A stretch of 64,000 bases of DNA from Clostridiales bacterium (GTDB lineage: Bacteria > Bacillota > Clostridia > Saccharofermentanales > Saccharofermentanaceae), in contig JAGDCV010000083.1 in NCBI GenBank assembly GCA_017958365.1, positions 1 to 64,000 on the forward strand, written 5' to 3'. The notes under the pieces were generated by a model. That model searched no databases and had not been told where the DNA came from. It saw only the letters and a program-made list of their open reading frames with translations. Below are positions 46,671 through 56,135 of this stretch, one piece after another (positions within the stretch are counted from its first letter, which is position 1; each line of letters begins with the position of its first letter). The translations under genes and the position numbers were made by a program.

Positions 46671-47837
46671 TTATCTCAACAATTCATCGATCGAGAGATC
46701 AGAAGGACAGCTGTCCAAAGAAGGAGATGAGCTGATATCGGGAACCGGGTCAAATTCCGTGGTCTCACCATAGAAGAACGTATGAACGTAAGGAATCATG
46801 GCGTTCCAGTTAGGTCTGATACTCCACTCGTCACCGAACATACCTGAATTGAAGCAACCTTCGATAGGAAGCTGCATGTATTCGATCGAGACATTACCGG
46901 CATTAGGCAGGAAATGAATCGCATAGTTCTCAATATCATTCGCGCTGATATTAGTCGTTACAGCCGAAAGAATTTCAGGAAGAGCTGCGGCCTGTCCTAC
47001 CGGTGACAATGAAATAAACTGATCCATCAAAGATCTTAATACTTCAACCTGTCTTTCAGATCTCTTATAGTCAGAATCAATCTTTCTGATTCTTGCATAA
47101 GCAACAGCCTGTCTGCCGTTAAGCCAGATATAACCTGTCTGAGTAACAGCATCCTGGGATGCAGGAAGTCCCATAAGGTTATTAACTTCAGCAAGGTTCC
47201 AGTTAAGTCCACCTTCCGAATTAAGCTCAGAGGAAGATACATCGCAGTATACACCACCTACGGCATCAATGATCTCAGCCATGTGATAGAAGTTAACATA
47301 AGCCCATCCGTCGATATTGATCCTCAATGTATCTTCTACGGTAGCGCACAAAACATCCGGGCCTCCACGGCTCATGGCTGCATTGATCTTCATGGCATAT
47401 GAATAACCGGGAACATGTACATAGCAGTCTCTTGCGATTGAGATCATTCGGATAGTACCTGTGGTGGTGTTAACTGACATTACCATAGTAACGTCTGACA
47501 ATCCGCCCGTACCGGATTCATTATAATTTCTGTTTCTGCTGTCGATACCGATAAGAAGGAAATTATGAATATCATCAGCTGAATCGATGATCTCATGAAC
47601 AGTTGTCGGTCTGAGGGAATCAAGATTAACAGCATTACCTTCTTCATCAAGAACCGTTACCTCAGCAGATGGAGTTGTAACAAAAGTTATATGATTAAAA
47701 AGATAATACTTATACCAGATTAAGAAACCGACAACACCAACTATAAGACCAAGGATGATGGCACCGATAGTGAGCAGTATCTTACCAATTTTCTTCTTGG
47801 GTTTAGCGCTTCCCTGATTACCTGCTTTGTTTCTCAT
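46671..47837 (-). CDS. LytR-CpsA-Psr (LCP) family cell-wall glycopolymer ligase
   Basis: A 388-residue protein with a cytoplasmic basic start, a transmembrane helix (about 20-44), and an extracellular LCP domain. Conserved features include LLIGIDSRNRNY, SDVTMVMSVNTTTGTIRMISIARDCYVHVPG, KINAAMSRGGPDVLCATVE, YVNFYHMAEIIDAVGGV, and LNGRQAVAYARIRKIDSDYKRSERQ, which hold the catalytic Arg and Asp residues. Such enzymes attach glycopolymers to peptidoglycan. The ATG at 47837 has GGGAGG upstream. The gene follows galE by 14 bases, which supplies UDP-galactose for glycan building. Confidence 0.9.
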   Translation of the reverse strand: MRNKAGNQGSAKPKKKIGKILLTIGAIILGLIVGVVGFLIWYKYYLFNHITFVTTPSAEVTVLDEEGNAVNLDSLRPTTVHEIIDSADDIHNFLLIGIDSRNRNYNESGTGGLSDVTMVMSVNTTTGTIRMISIARDCYVHVPGYSYAMKINAAMSRGGPDVLCATVEDTLRINIDGWAYVNFYHMAEIIDAVGGVYCDVSSSELNSEGGLNWNLAEVNNLMGLPASQDAVTQTGYIWLNGRQAVAYARIRKIDSDYKRSERQVEVLRSLMDQFISLSPVGQAAALPEILSAVTTNISANDIENYAIHFLPNAGNVSIEYMQLPIEGCFNSGMFGDEWSIRPNWNAMIPYVHTFFYGETTEFDPVPDISSSPSLDSCPSDLSIDELLR

Positions 47838-47851
47838 AAAGTCCTCCCGGA

Positions 47852-48874
47852 TCAATCCTGCAAACCGTCAGGATTGTTTACCTGCCAGTTCCAACATGAA
47901 TTGCACATATCATTTATATCTCTACTTGCTTTAAAACCTAATAATTCTTCAGCCTTCTTTGTTGAAGCATAACAAACAGGAAGATCACCTGCACGTCTCG
48001 GTCCGATAACATGAGGTATCTCGTGACCGCATGCTTTCTCGAAAGCAGCAACAGCTTCCTTAACGGAAGTGCCCTTACCTGTACCCAGGTTAAATACTTC
48101 AACTCCGGTACCGTTATTATCCATGAACTTCAGGGCTTTAACATGACCGTCAGCCAGATCGCAAACATGAATATAATCCCTAAGGCATGTTCCGTCAGGC
48201 GTCTCATAATAATCACCGTGAATTTTAAGCTTCTCAAGTGTTCCCGTAGCAACCTTTGAAATATAAGGGAAAAGATTATTCGGAATTCCCTTGGGATCCT
48301 CTCCGATCAAGCCGCTCTCATGAGCACCTACGGGATTGAAATATCTCAATAAAACAACCTTCAGTGAAGGCATCGCATGAGCACAATCCTTAATGACCTG
48401 CTCAAGCATCCACTTTGTCCATCCGTAAGGATTCGTACATACGCCCAGAGGGCTCTCCTCAGTAAAAGGAACATCCTCACTCTGTCCGTAGACAGTTGCA
48501 GAAGAACTGAATACAAGATTATTCACACCATACTCACGCATAAGTGAAAGCACAGTAATCATACTGTTGATATTATTGGAATAGTACTCCAAAGGCTTCT
48601 CAACCGATTCGCCTACAGCTTTAAGTCCCGCAAAATGAATAACGCTGTCGATCTTATTCTCGTCAAACACCGTCTTAAGAGCATCCTTGTCACAACAATC
48701 AACATTGTAGAACTTGAATCTCTTGCCGGTGATCTTCTCAAGTCTGTTAAGGACTTCCTTTTTGCTGTTAATAAGATTATCGACGATAACTACGTCGTAA
48801 CCGCTTTCATGCAAAGATATTACAGTGTGAGATCCGATGAAACCGGTTCCACCGGTCACAAGAACAGTTTGCAT
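47852..48874 (-). CDS. galE: UDP-glucose 4-epimerase
   Basis: Interconverts UDP-glucose and UDP-galactose. The 340-residue protein has the NAD-binding GGTGFIGSH near residues 8-16, the catalytic SSATVYG and YGWTK (Tyr-x3-Lys), then RYFNPVGAHESG and SLRDYIHVCDLADGH-like residues in the middle. The ATG at 48874 has GGAGG upstream. The predicted use of UDP-galactose by a nearby LCP ligase fits envelope glycan synthesis. Confidence 0.93.
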   Translation of the reverse strand: MQTVLVTGGTGFIGSHTVISLHESGYDVVIVDNLINSKKEVLNRLEKITGKRFKFYNVDCCDKDALKTVFDENKIDSVIHFAGLKAVGESVEKPLEYYSNNINSMITVLSLMREYGVNNLVFSSSATVYGQSEDVPFTEESPLGVCTNPYGWTKWMLEQVIKDCAHAMPSLKVVLLRYFNPVGAHESGLIGEDPKGIPNNLFPYISKVATGTLEKLKIHGDYYETPDGTCLRDYIHVCDLADGHVKALKFMDNNGTGVEVFNLGTGKGTSVKEAVAAFEKACGHEIPHVIGPRRAGDLPVCYASTKKAEELLGFKASRDINDMCNSCWNWQVNNPDGLQD

Positions 48875-48916
48875 TTTTCCCTCCTTAAAATTAAGCGCAC
48901 TCAAACAGCCTAAATG

Positions 48917-48944
48917 ATTATACAAATAAAATAATATTTTTGAA
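48917..48944 (-). promoter_or_regulatory. Candidate galE-LCP promoter
   Basis: On the minus strand TTCAAA (48939-48944), 16 bases, TATAAT (48917-48922), then about 42 bases to the galE ATG. It lies in the A/T-rich 118-base gap between the kinase and galE genes. Confidence 0.5.
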
Positions 48945-48992
48945 TAGTATTAATTATGATAATAATGTTACGATTTTTACCCTCTCAAACAG

Positions 48993-50555
48993 TTATCCTT
49001 CGTTATTTCTGTAAGACAACTGCTTCTTGGGCTCTATCGCAGGAATGGTTATGGTAAATCTGGCTCCTCCCTCGGGCTTATTCTCCGCCACTACATTACC
49101 GTCACTTTCCTCGGCAATGGCCTTGACCAGGGCAAGTCCGATACCGTGTTTACCGTCACTTCCCTTTGCAAACCTCTCGAAAAGCGTAGGCAGCACCTGC
49201 TCAGACACACCGGGACCGTCATCGCTGATTATGAATTTTATTTTATCCTTTTTCTTAAACACGGTGAAATCGACCGTCTTATCAGCATACCTGTGGCAAT
49301 TGGAGAATATATTCTCAAGCATGCGCAGAACATCACTTTCATTGGCAAGTATATAAGCTTCCTTGATCTGGATATCGGTAATAAGCTCCTTATCGTCAAG
49401 AAGGAAGTTACCTCTAACCCTGTCAACAATATCCTCAGACAATTCCTTTACGTTAATGAGCGTCTTCTTAACCGTATATGTTCCGCTCTTTGACATATCC
49501 ATCTTGGAAATAGACAGGAGATTCTCAACAAGAGTTGACAATCTTGTTGTCTCAGAGATGATGACATCAACTGCATTCTTCTTCTCATCGTCGTTAAATA
49601 CATCATACTTGATGCCTTCAGCATATCCCTGTATCGACATGAGAGGTGTTCGAAGCTCGTGGGAAGCATTCTGGAAGAACGTCTTCTGCTCCACATCAGC
49701 CTGCTCAAGTCTTTGTGCCATGAGGTTCATGGTATCACCCAACCTCGAAAGCTCGCTGCTCATGATCCTTCCCTTGACCGGAGTGAAGTCTCCCTTACCT
49801 ACACGGGAAGCAAATTTCGAGAGCTTTCTTGTTGAGAAGAAAAGCGGGAACGCAACTATGATACTCATTATGGTCGAGACAAGAACGGAAACTATGATTG
49901 CTCTGAAGATGGAGACATTAATCGTAGTCGTGAAATTGTAGTAAGTGGTCGTGTCGATGTAAACAAGCAGATAATAGCTGTCATAAGACGAGTCGTCATC
50001 GCTTTCATAACTTGCATACTCCACATTTACGAACTTGTAGTAGACAAGGTTGCCGTCAACCATTGTGTTTCTGGTGTCATTCGAAGATATGGTCTTATAA
50101 CGTGTCATATTCTCGAAGATAGTGGTCAGATACTTCTCAGCACGGTTACGGGCTGAGACGGAATATGATGAAGACGGCCACAAAACATTAAAACCGTCAC
50201 CTGACACATCATCCTCGAACAGAACGATCGAGGCCTCGTTAGAGAGGTCGGATGACGAGACAATGGAGTTAAGAAGATTTGTCCTGATCTGCTCCTCTGA
50301 ACCGAATTCTTCAGGGTCGAGTGAATTTCTGAAGGCTTCTGCAAAAGACTGGCAGGAATTGACGGCGTTATTGATTCTGTTATTACACTCTGTAGCTATG
50401 TAATTTTGCATAATATAATTACAGGAAAGCCATATAAGGATTCCCGTAACCAGTGTCACAACAATAAGTGAAAAGTATATATGAAGAAATAACGGAACTC
50501 TTGAACGTTTACGCTTTCTTCTTTCCTGAACCGTGTAATCAGTCTTCGTTGCCAT
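48993..50555 (-). CDS. Sensor histidine kinase
   Basis: A 520-residue class I kinase with a cytoplasmic basic start, a transmembrane helix (about 21-46), a 165-residue extracellular sensor rich in Ser, Tyr and Asp, a second helix (about 214-241), a HAMP segment (about 242-290), the phosphorylation site SHELRTP with His-299, and the ATPase domain with NCHRYAD (N box), DDGPGV, and GKHGIGLALVKAIAEESDGN. The stimulus is unknown. It overlaps its response regulator by 17 bases. Confidence 0.92.
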   Translation of the reverse strand: MATKTDYTVQERRKRKRSRVPLFLHIYFSLIVVTLVTGILIWLSCNYIMQNYIATECNNRINNAVNSCQSFAEAFRNSLDPEEFGSEEQIRTNLLNSIVSSSDLSNEASIVLFEDDVSGDGFNVLWPSSSYSVSARNRAEKYLTTIFENMTRYKTISSNDTRNTMVDGNLVYYKFVNVEYASYESDDDSSYDSYYLLVYIDTTTYYNFTTTINVSIFRAIIVSVLVSTIMSIIVAFPLFFSTRKLSKFASRVGKGDFTPVKGRIMSSELSRLGDTMNLMAQRLEQADVEQKTFFQNASHELRTPLMSIQGYAEGIKYDVFNDDEKKNAVDVIISETTRLSTLVENLLSISKMDMSKSGTYTVKKTLINVKELSEDIVDRVRGNFLLDDKELITDIQIKEAYILANESDVLRMLENIFSNCHRYADKTVDFTVFKKKDKIKFIISDDGPGVSEQVLPTLFERFAKGSDGKHGIGLALVKAIAEESDGNVVAENKPEGGARFTITIPAIEPKKQLSYRNNEG

Positions 50556-51258
50556 CGTCGTCCTGCTCGGACTTAGATGTTAATCTAAAGCCATAACCCC
50601 AAACGGTCGATATCTTTACATCAGAGGCAACGATCTTCTTACGAAGTCTCTTAACGGTATCATCAGCAACTCTCGTCTCGATCTCGGTCTCATACCCCCA
50701 GATCTTATCGAGAAGCTCAACTCTCGGAACTGCTCTGTCACGGTTAACCATGAGATAAGCAAGGAGAGTATATTCATTAGGTGTAAGATTGATGTCCTTG
50801 CCCTTAAGAGTAGCCGACTTGGTCTTTCTGTTGATCTTGATATCAGCAAACTCAAGTTCGGAATCGGAAGCATCAGCAGTTGTCGTCTGGGAAGCCTCCT
50901 GTCTTGCAAATACGGACTTAACCTTGGTAACAAGCTTTATGGGGCTGAACGGCTTGGTGAAGTAATCGTCACTTCCGAGATTCAGGCCTTCGATGTAATC
51001 CGAATCAGAATCTCTTGCCGTAAGCATGATGATGGGTACATTGCTTATCTTTCTTATTTCCTGGAGGATAAAGAATCCGTCTCTGCCGGGCATCATTACA
51101 TCAAGGATGATAAGATCACAAGGCTCAACGATAAACTTCTTCAGAAGCTCATCACCCGTAGGGAAACCGTAAATGATATAACCTTCGCGCTCAAGGAACG
51201 ACTTGATCAGATTTCTGATATTATCGTCATCATCTGCAATGTAAATAACTCTATCCAT
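50539..51258 (-). CDS. OmpR-family response regulator
   Basis: A 239-residue DNA-binding regulator. The receiver domain (about 1-120) has the acidic pocket near residues 9-11, phosphoacceptor Asp-53 in LIILDVMMPG, the Thr of MLTARD, and Lys-102. The C-terminal winged helix (about 140-235) ends RLRKKIVASDVKISTVWGYGFRLT, typical of OmpR/PhoB. It is followed by its kinase. The target genes are unknown. Confidence 0.93.
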   Translation of the reverse strand: MDRVIYIADDDDNIRNLIKSFLEREGYIIYGFPTGDELLKKFIVEPCDLIILDVMMPGRDGFFILQEIRKISNVPIIMLTARDSDSDYIEGLNLGSDDYFTKPFSPIKLVTKVKSVFARQEASQTTTADASDSELEFADIKINRKTKSATLKGKDINLTPNEYTLLAYLMVNRDRAVPRVELLDKIWGYETEIETRVADDTVKRLRKKIVASDVKISTVWGYGFRLTSKSEQDDDGNED

Positions 51259-51295
51259 AGTAAGTACCCTTGTAAAATTTATTTATACATTTATC

Positions 51296-51323
51296 ATTAT
51301 ACTTTAATTTTAAGATTTGCAAA
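51296..51323 (-). promoter_or_regulatory. Promoter of the two-component system
   Basis: TATAAT (51296-51301) on the minus strand with TTTGCA 16 bases upstream (51318-51323). It lies just past the RNase Y terminator. Confidence 0.55.
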
Positions 51324-51327
51324 CAAT

Positions 51328-51361
51328 AAAAAAGACGGACCGCAGAATGTCCGTCTTTTTT
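51328..51361 (-). terminator. Terminator after rny
   Basis: AAAAAAGACGGAC pairs with GTCCGTCTTTTTT around an eight-base loop, a strong symmetric stem. It can stop transcription in both directions. On the minus strand it separates rny from the two-component genes. Confidence 0.9.
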
Positions 51362-51416
51362 GGGTGACTGCCAACTCATCAACAAATAAAACTAACTAAG
51401 GTAAAAAGTTAACTGT

Positions 51417-52979
51417 TTATTTAGCAACATCAGTTGCGCGAGTTTCGCGGATGATATTAACCTTTATCTGACCGGGATAATCTAACTCGTCCTCGATCTT
51501 CTTACAGATCTGTCTGGCCTTAAGGATCATCTCTTCATCGTTAACCTTCTCGGGTTCTACGATTACTCTGATCTCACGGCCTGCCTGTATCGCATAGCTC
51601 TTCTCAACACCTTCGAAGCTTGTTGCGATCTCTTCGAGCTTCTGTATTCTCTTGATATAAGTCTCAAGATTCTCTCTTCTTGCTCCGGGTCTTGCTGCTG
51701 ATATTGCATCAGCTGCTGCAACAAGTACTGCTTCAGCCGACTTGGCCTCCACATCACCGTGATGTGACTCAACGGCGTTACAAACTGCATCGGACTCATG
51801 GTACTTCTTTGTAATATCAGCACCGAGCTGTACGTGTGTTCCTTCCTGTTCGAAGTCGACAGCCTTTCCGATATCGTGGAGAAGTCCGGCTCTCTTTGCA
51901 AAGTTGACGTCAAGACCTAACTCGCCTGCCATCATACCTGCAAGGAAGCTTACCTCTATAGAATGCTGAAGTACATTCTGTCCGTAACTTGTGCGGTATT
52001 TGAGTTTGCCCAAAAGCTTAATTATCTCAGGATGAAGATTCATGACACCGGTTTCATAAGCAGCTCTTTCACCCTCCTGCTTAATGATCTGGTTAATCTC
52101 TTTCCTGGCCTTGTTTGCCATCTCTTCGATCCTTGCCGGGTGGATACGACCGTCTGATACTAACTTCTCGATCGTCATTCTTGCCACTTCACGGCGGATA
52201 GGGTCAAAGGAAGAAAGGATAACTGCTTCAGGTGTGTCGTCGATTATAAGATCAACGCCGGTGATAGTCTCGATGGCACGGATGTTCCTGCCCTCTCGAC
52301 CGATGATTCGTCCCTTCATCTCATCATTGGGAAGATTTACGACAGATACTGTAGCTTCGGATACGTAATCGGAAGCATATCTCTGAATGGATGTGACGAT
52401 AATGTCTTTTGCGATCTTGTCAGCATCCTGCTTGGTTTTCTCTTCCATCTGCCTGAGCATCAAAGCCATATCATGGCTGTATTCCTTCTCCGCTGCATCA
52501 AGTACAAGACTTCTTGCTTCGGTGATGGACAATCCGGAAATATTCTCGAGTTCATGTTCTTTCTTGGCTTCGATCTCCTTCGTTCTCTCGACGGATCTCT
52601 GAGCCTCTTCGAGCTTTGCTTCAAGCTCCGCACGCTTACTTTCTGCGATAGCGAGCTGTTTCTCGACGTTATCTTCCTTCTGCTCAAGCTTGTTCCGCTC
52701 TCTTGCGAGCTCCTGTCTCTTCTCCCTGACGTCGTGTTCAAGTTCGACTCGGGCCTTCGAGATTTCTTCTTTTGCCTGCAAGAGGAGTTCTCGCTTACGG
52801 TTCTCCGCATCTTTCTGAGCTTCTGCCTCGATCTTTTCAGCTTCTGCCTTCGCCTTTAACGAATCATCTGCCAGCTGCTTTTGCTGGGCTGATAATCCGC
52901 TTTTATAGTAAATATGCACACTGATAAAACCGATAAAGATGCCGAGAACCAATCCAATGATTCCATATAACCATTGCAT
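51417..52979 (-). CDS. rny: Ribonuclease Y
   Basis: Membrane-anchored endoribonuclease that initiates mRNA decay. The 520-residue protein has an N-terminal transmembrane helix (about 4-24), a long coiled coil (about 30-190), a KH domain with [13 protein letters not shown], and an HD domain with the metal-binding [12 protein letters not shown]. The ATG at 52979 has GGAGGTGAG upstream; the longer frame to 53012 lacks one. It has its own promoter (53048-53076) and terminator. Confidence 0.95.
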   Translation of the reverse strand: MQWLYGIIGLVLGIFIGFISVHIYYKSGLSAQQKQLADDSLKAKAEAEKIEAEAQKDAENRKRELLLQAKEEISKARVELEHDVREKRQELARERNKLEQKEDNVEKQLAIAESKRAELEAKLEEAQRSVERTKEIEAKKEHELENISGLSITEARSLVLDAAEKEYSHDMALMLRQMEEKTKQDADKIAKDIIVTSIQRYASDYVSEATVSVVNLPNDEMKGRIIGREGRNIRAIETITGVDLIIDDTPEAVILSSFDPIRREVARMTIEKLVSDGRIHPARIEEMANKARKEINQIIKQEGERAAYETGVMNLHPEIIKLLGKLKYRTSYGQNVLQHSIEVSFLAGMMAGELGLDVNFAKRAGLLHDIGKAVDFEQEGTHVQLGADITKKYHESDAVCNAVESHHGDVEAKSAEAVLVAAADAISAARPGARRENLETYIKRIQKLEEIATSFEGVEKSYAIQAGREIRVIVEPEKVNDEEMILKARQICKKIEDELDYPGQIKVNIIRETRATDVAK

Positions 52980-53047
52980 GTTGGTACTCACCTCCAAATA
53001 TAAAGTTGTCAAAGAACATTTTTATAAGCTATGATTAGCCATTAGTT

Positions 53048-53076
53048 ATAATAAAAATAATTTGGATTAGTGTCAA
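53048..53076 (-). promoter_or_regulatory. rny promoter
   Basis: TTGACA (53071-53076), 17 bases, TATTAT (53048-53053) on the minus strand, ending about 70 bases before the rny ATG. The same A/T region reads TATAAT on the plus strand (53047-53052), a candidate -10 of rluD. Confidence 0.75.
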
Positions 53077-53086
53077 GGATAGGCAA

Positions 53087-54007
53087 ATGCAATTTAACCA
53101 TACAGTAACATCGCATGAAGACGGCCGTACTTTAAGGTCTGTCATGTCCCACGAACTCAATATGAGCTCTACGATGATAAAGCGTGTAAAACTGTACGGA
53201 ACCCTTGAAGTTAACGGCATTCACGTAACGGTCAAGCATGTTGTCAAAGAAGGCGATGTCATTTTCGCGAAGTATGATGACGACGTGGGAAAACTGAATG
53301 AAGTCGCGGGTATCCCGATCCTGTACGAGGACGAGTACTTTGCCGTGGTAATTAAGCCTTCAGGCATGGTAACGCACCCGGTTCACGGACATCTTGAGGA
53401 TTCCCTTCTCACCGCGCTTAACCCGTCATCAAACCCGCTCCACCCCGTCATGAGGCTCGACCGCGAGACTTCGGGGCTCATGATAGTGGCCAAGACCGGG
53501 CATATTCACAAGCTTTTTACCGAGCAGAAGATCGGGAAAGTGTATCTGGCGGCGGTCTACGGGCATTATGAGCCTGAAAGCGGAACCATCGACCTTCCGA
53601 TAAAGCGCCGTGAAGGCTCCGTCATGATAAGGGACGTCTGCCGCGAAGACGAACCGGGTGCACATAACTCATTAACGCATTATGAGACCGTAGCATACGA
53701 TGAAGAACTCAATATCTCACTTATGAGGTTCATATTGGGCACGGGAAGGTGTCATCAGATCCGTGTTCACTCGACTTACATGGGGCATCCTCTTATCGGG
53801 GACGGATTATACGGACCGAACTCCGATGACAACCCTTCGGATTCATATCCTTTAAGCGCGGAACTTGACGGGAAATGTCCCAGAGTGGCACTTCATGCGG
53901 CAAGCATCACCTTCATTCATCCCGTTACATGCGCGAAAATGGAATATAAAGCGGACCTTCCGTCTGATATCGCAGGATTAAGTGCGAAGTTCGAGGATCA
54001 TCTTTGA
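53087..54007 (+). CDS. RluA/RluD-family pseudouridine synthase
   Basis: Isomerises uridine in structured RNA. The 306-residue protein has an N-terminal S4-like domain (about 14-65), then the catalytic domain with HPVMRLDRETSG (Asp-125), KVYLAAVYG, LGTGRCHQIRVHSTYMGHPLIGD, and LHAASITFIHP near the C terminus. The target could be 23S rRNA or tRNA, which sequence alone does not decide. It is divergent from rny and its last 30 bases overlap the end of recN on the other strand. Confidence 0.9.
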   Translation: MQFNHTVTSHEDGRTLRSVMSHELNMSSTMIKRVKLYGTLEVNGIHVTVKHVVKEGDVIFAKYDDDVGKLNEVAGIPILYEDEYFAVVIKPSGMVTHPVHGHLEDSLLTALNPSSNPLHPVMRLDRETSGLMIVAKTGHIHKLFTEQKIGKVYLAAVYGHYEPESGTIDLPIKRREGSVMIRDVCREDEPGAHNSLTHYETVAYDEELNISLMRFILGTGRCHQIRVHSTYMGHPLIGDGLYGPNSDDNPSDSYPLSAELDGKCPRVALHAASITFIHPVTCAKMEYKADLPSDIAGLSAKFEDHL

Positions 54008-55672
54008 GGCAAGTTCTCCAGATTCCTTATCGGTCTTGCCTGACAACAAACGCGATACCTCAGCAATTCTTCCCTCATCATCCAAAGCCGTGATCTCGGT
54101 ATAAGTGTTATTGCCGTCAGTATTCTTCTCGATAAGGAAGTTATTATCGGAAGCGGCAGCAAGCTGAGCGGTGTGGGATACGCACAGCACCTGATGGTCC
54201 TTTGATATCGATCTTAATTTCTTTGCAATGGACAGCGAGGCTCTACCCGATACACCCGTATCTATCTCATCAAAGATAAGCGTGGGCATCTTATCTGCCT
54301 TGGAAAGTATATTCTTTATCGCAAGCATAATCCTTGATGCTTCTCCGCCTGATGCCGTCTGGGCAAGATTCATCGGCGGCTGACCGGGATTTGCACTGAA
54401 CATGAAAGTAACGTCATCTATTCCCTTGCTGTTAAAGAACCTCTCTTTGGGACGGTTCTTGAATTCAACAAAGAATGAGGCAGAAGGCATCTCAAGGTCT
54501 GCTAACTCACAAGTGATGTAATCTGACATCTTTGAAGCCAGGGCTTTTCTTCTTTCCGATAAATCCTGTGCCGTCTTAAGAAGATCCGCTTCCGCATCAC
54601 GTATCTTCTTCTTCAAAGCAGCAGCTTCCAAAGATGCGCTGTCTATATCGGACAGTTTGCTCTTTGCATCCTTACCGAAGGCAATAACATCATCAATGGT
54701 CTTGCCGTATTTGGCCTCAAGCTCGAATATCCGGCCCAATCTGTCGTTAACCTTCTTCTCCTCATCTTCGGAATATAAGCTGGATGAAGTCTTACTGTCG
54801 TAGTCGGAAGCGAAAGCTTCGAGGTCTAAGACCATGCCTTCGAGCTGTGTGGCATATTTCTCGAATGACGGATCGAACGAAGATATCTTCTTCATTCTTC
54901 TTAACCCTTCAGAAAGTCTGGCAGCAGGAGTCAGACCCATATTGTCAGTTCCTAAGATAAAATCTCTTGTCTCATCGATAAGAGCGCTGTTCTTGGAAAG
55001 AGCCGATATCTCCTTCTTCCTTGCAAGAAGCTCCTCATCCTCGCCTGCATGAAGGCCTGCGTCCTCGATCTGTTTAACGGCAAACTCAAGATACTCTTTT
55101 TGAGTATCGGAAGATGAAGCAAGTTTATTAACCTCAGCATACCTTAAGGTAAGAGTCTTATATGCCTGAAGCTTATCCTGATATGAACCGAGAAGCTTAG
55201 TGATCTCAGAAGATCCGAAGCTGTCAAGAAGATCTATATGTACTGCAGGATCGAATATGGTGGAATTATCACTTTGACCGTGAATGTCAACCAATTCACC
55301 CATTATCCTTTTAAGCTGTGAGAGCACTACGGCATTCCCGTTGATACGTGCCTGGCTCTTACCGTCTTTACCGATATTTCTCGTGACGATGACATTCCCG
55401 TCTTCCCTTACAATGCCGTACTCATCCATAATAGGACCGATACGTTCCATGACATCGGAAGAACAGTCAAAAACAGCCTCAACAAATGCCTGTTCGGAAT
55501 CATTACGAATGAGACTCTTTGAAGCTTTATCTCCGAGTATCAAGCCTATCGCATCTATGAGAAGTGATTTACCTGCACCTGTCTCACCCGAGATTACATT
55601 AAGACCCTCACCGGGACAGAAAACAGCGTGATCTATGACAGCAAAACTTCTGATCTCAAGCCTTGTCAGCAT
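53978..55672 (-). CDS. recN: DNA repair protein RecN
   Basis: SMC-like ATPase that acts early in double-strand break repair. The 564-residue protein starts MLTRLEIRSFAVIDHAVFCPGEGLNVISGETGAGKSLLIDAIGLILG with the Walker A near residues 30-37, has a central coiled-coil, and ends with the ABC-like signature TASGGEASRIMLAI and Walker B TLIFDEIDTGVSG. Length is normal. It overlaps argR by 17 bases. The cluster argR-recN is standard in Firmicutes. Confidence 0.95.
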   Translation of the reverse strand: MLTRLEIRSFAVIDHAVFCPGEGLNVISGETGAGKSLLIDAIGLILGDKASKSLIRNDSEQAFVEAVFDCSSDVMERIGPIMDEYGIVREDGNVIVTRNIGKDGKSQARINGNAVVLSQLKRIMGELVDIHGQSDNSTIFDPAVHIDLLDSFGSSEITKLLGSYQDKLQAYKTLTLRYAEVNKLASSSDTQKEYLEFAVKQIEDAGLHAGEDEELLARKKEISALSKNSALIDETRDFILGTDNMGLTPAARLSEGLRRMKKISSFDPSFEKYATQLEGMVLDLEAFASDYDSKTSSSLYSEDEEKKVNDRLGRIFELEAKYGKTIDDVIAFGKDAKSKLSDIDSASLEAAALKKKIRDAEADLLKTAQDLSERRKALASKMSDYITCELADLEMPSASFFVEFKNRPKERFFNSKGIDDVTFMFSANPGQPPMNLAQTASGGEASRIMLAIKNILSKADKMPTLIFDEIDTGVSGRASLSIAKKLRSISKDHQVLCVSHTAQLAAASDNNFLIEKNTDGNNTYTEITALDDEGRIAEVSRLLSGKTDKESGELASKMILELRT

Positions 55673-56135
55673 GCTCCGACCCTGTCAGATCCAGAATGGT
55701 AGCACTTAAAGCCTTCGCATCATCCACACTCTCGGTGGCAACAAAGACCGTATCGTCTCCTGCGATCGTTCCTACAACATACTGAAGATGCATGGAATCC
55801 AAAGCGGATGCGGCGGCCTGAGCCATGCCGGGAAGAGTCCTGATGACAACGATATTCATAGCATTTTTGCACGAAAGAAGCGAATTCGAGAAAACGGACA
55901 GGAGTCTTCCGGGAGCTATGTCACCCGTCTTGTCAAGAACGGCATACTTACTCTGGTTATTGGGAAGAATGACCTTAATGATGCCGAGCTCCTTAATGTC
56001 ACGTGAACATGTAGCCTGAGTTACCTCAATACCGTGCTTACGGATAAGATTGGTAAGCTCTTCCTGGGTAGAGATATCATTCTCTCTAATTATCCTTAAA
56101 ATCAGTTCCTGTCTTTCATTCTTTGCCGTCTTCAT
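55656..56135 (-). CDS. argR: Arginine repressor ArgR
   Basis: Hexameric arginine-responsive regulator. The 159-residue protein has a winged helix at about 1-75 (KHGIEVTQATCSRDIKELGIIKV) and a C-terminal oligomerisation and arginine-binding domain with GTIAGDDTVFVA. Length is normal. It lies between nadK and recN with overlaps on both sides. In this window the argG leader at 23544-23581 carries matching ARG boxes, so argG is a likely target. Confidence 0.94.
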   Translation of the reverse strand: MKTAKNERQELILRIIRENDISTQEELTNLIRKHGIEVTQATCSRDIKELGIIKVILPNNQSKYAVLDKTGDIAPGRLLSVFSNSLLSCKNAMNIVVIRTLPGMAQAAASALDSMHLQYVVGTIAGDDTVFVATESVDDAKALSATILDLTGSEHADKA

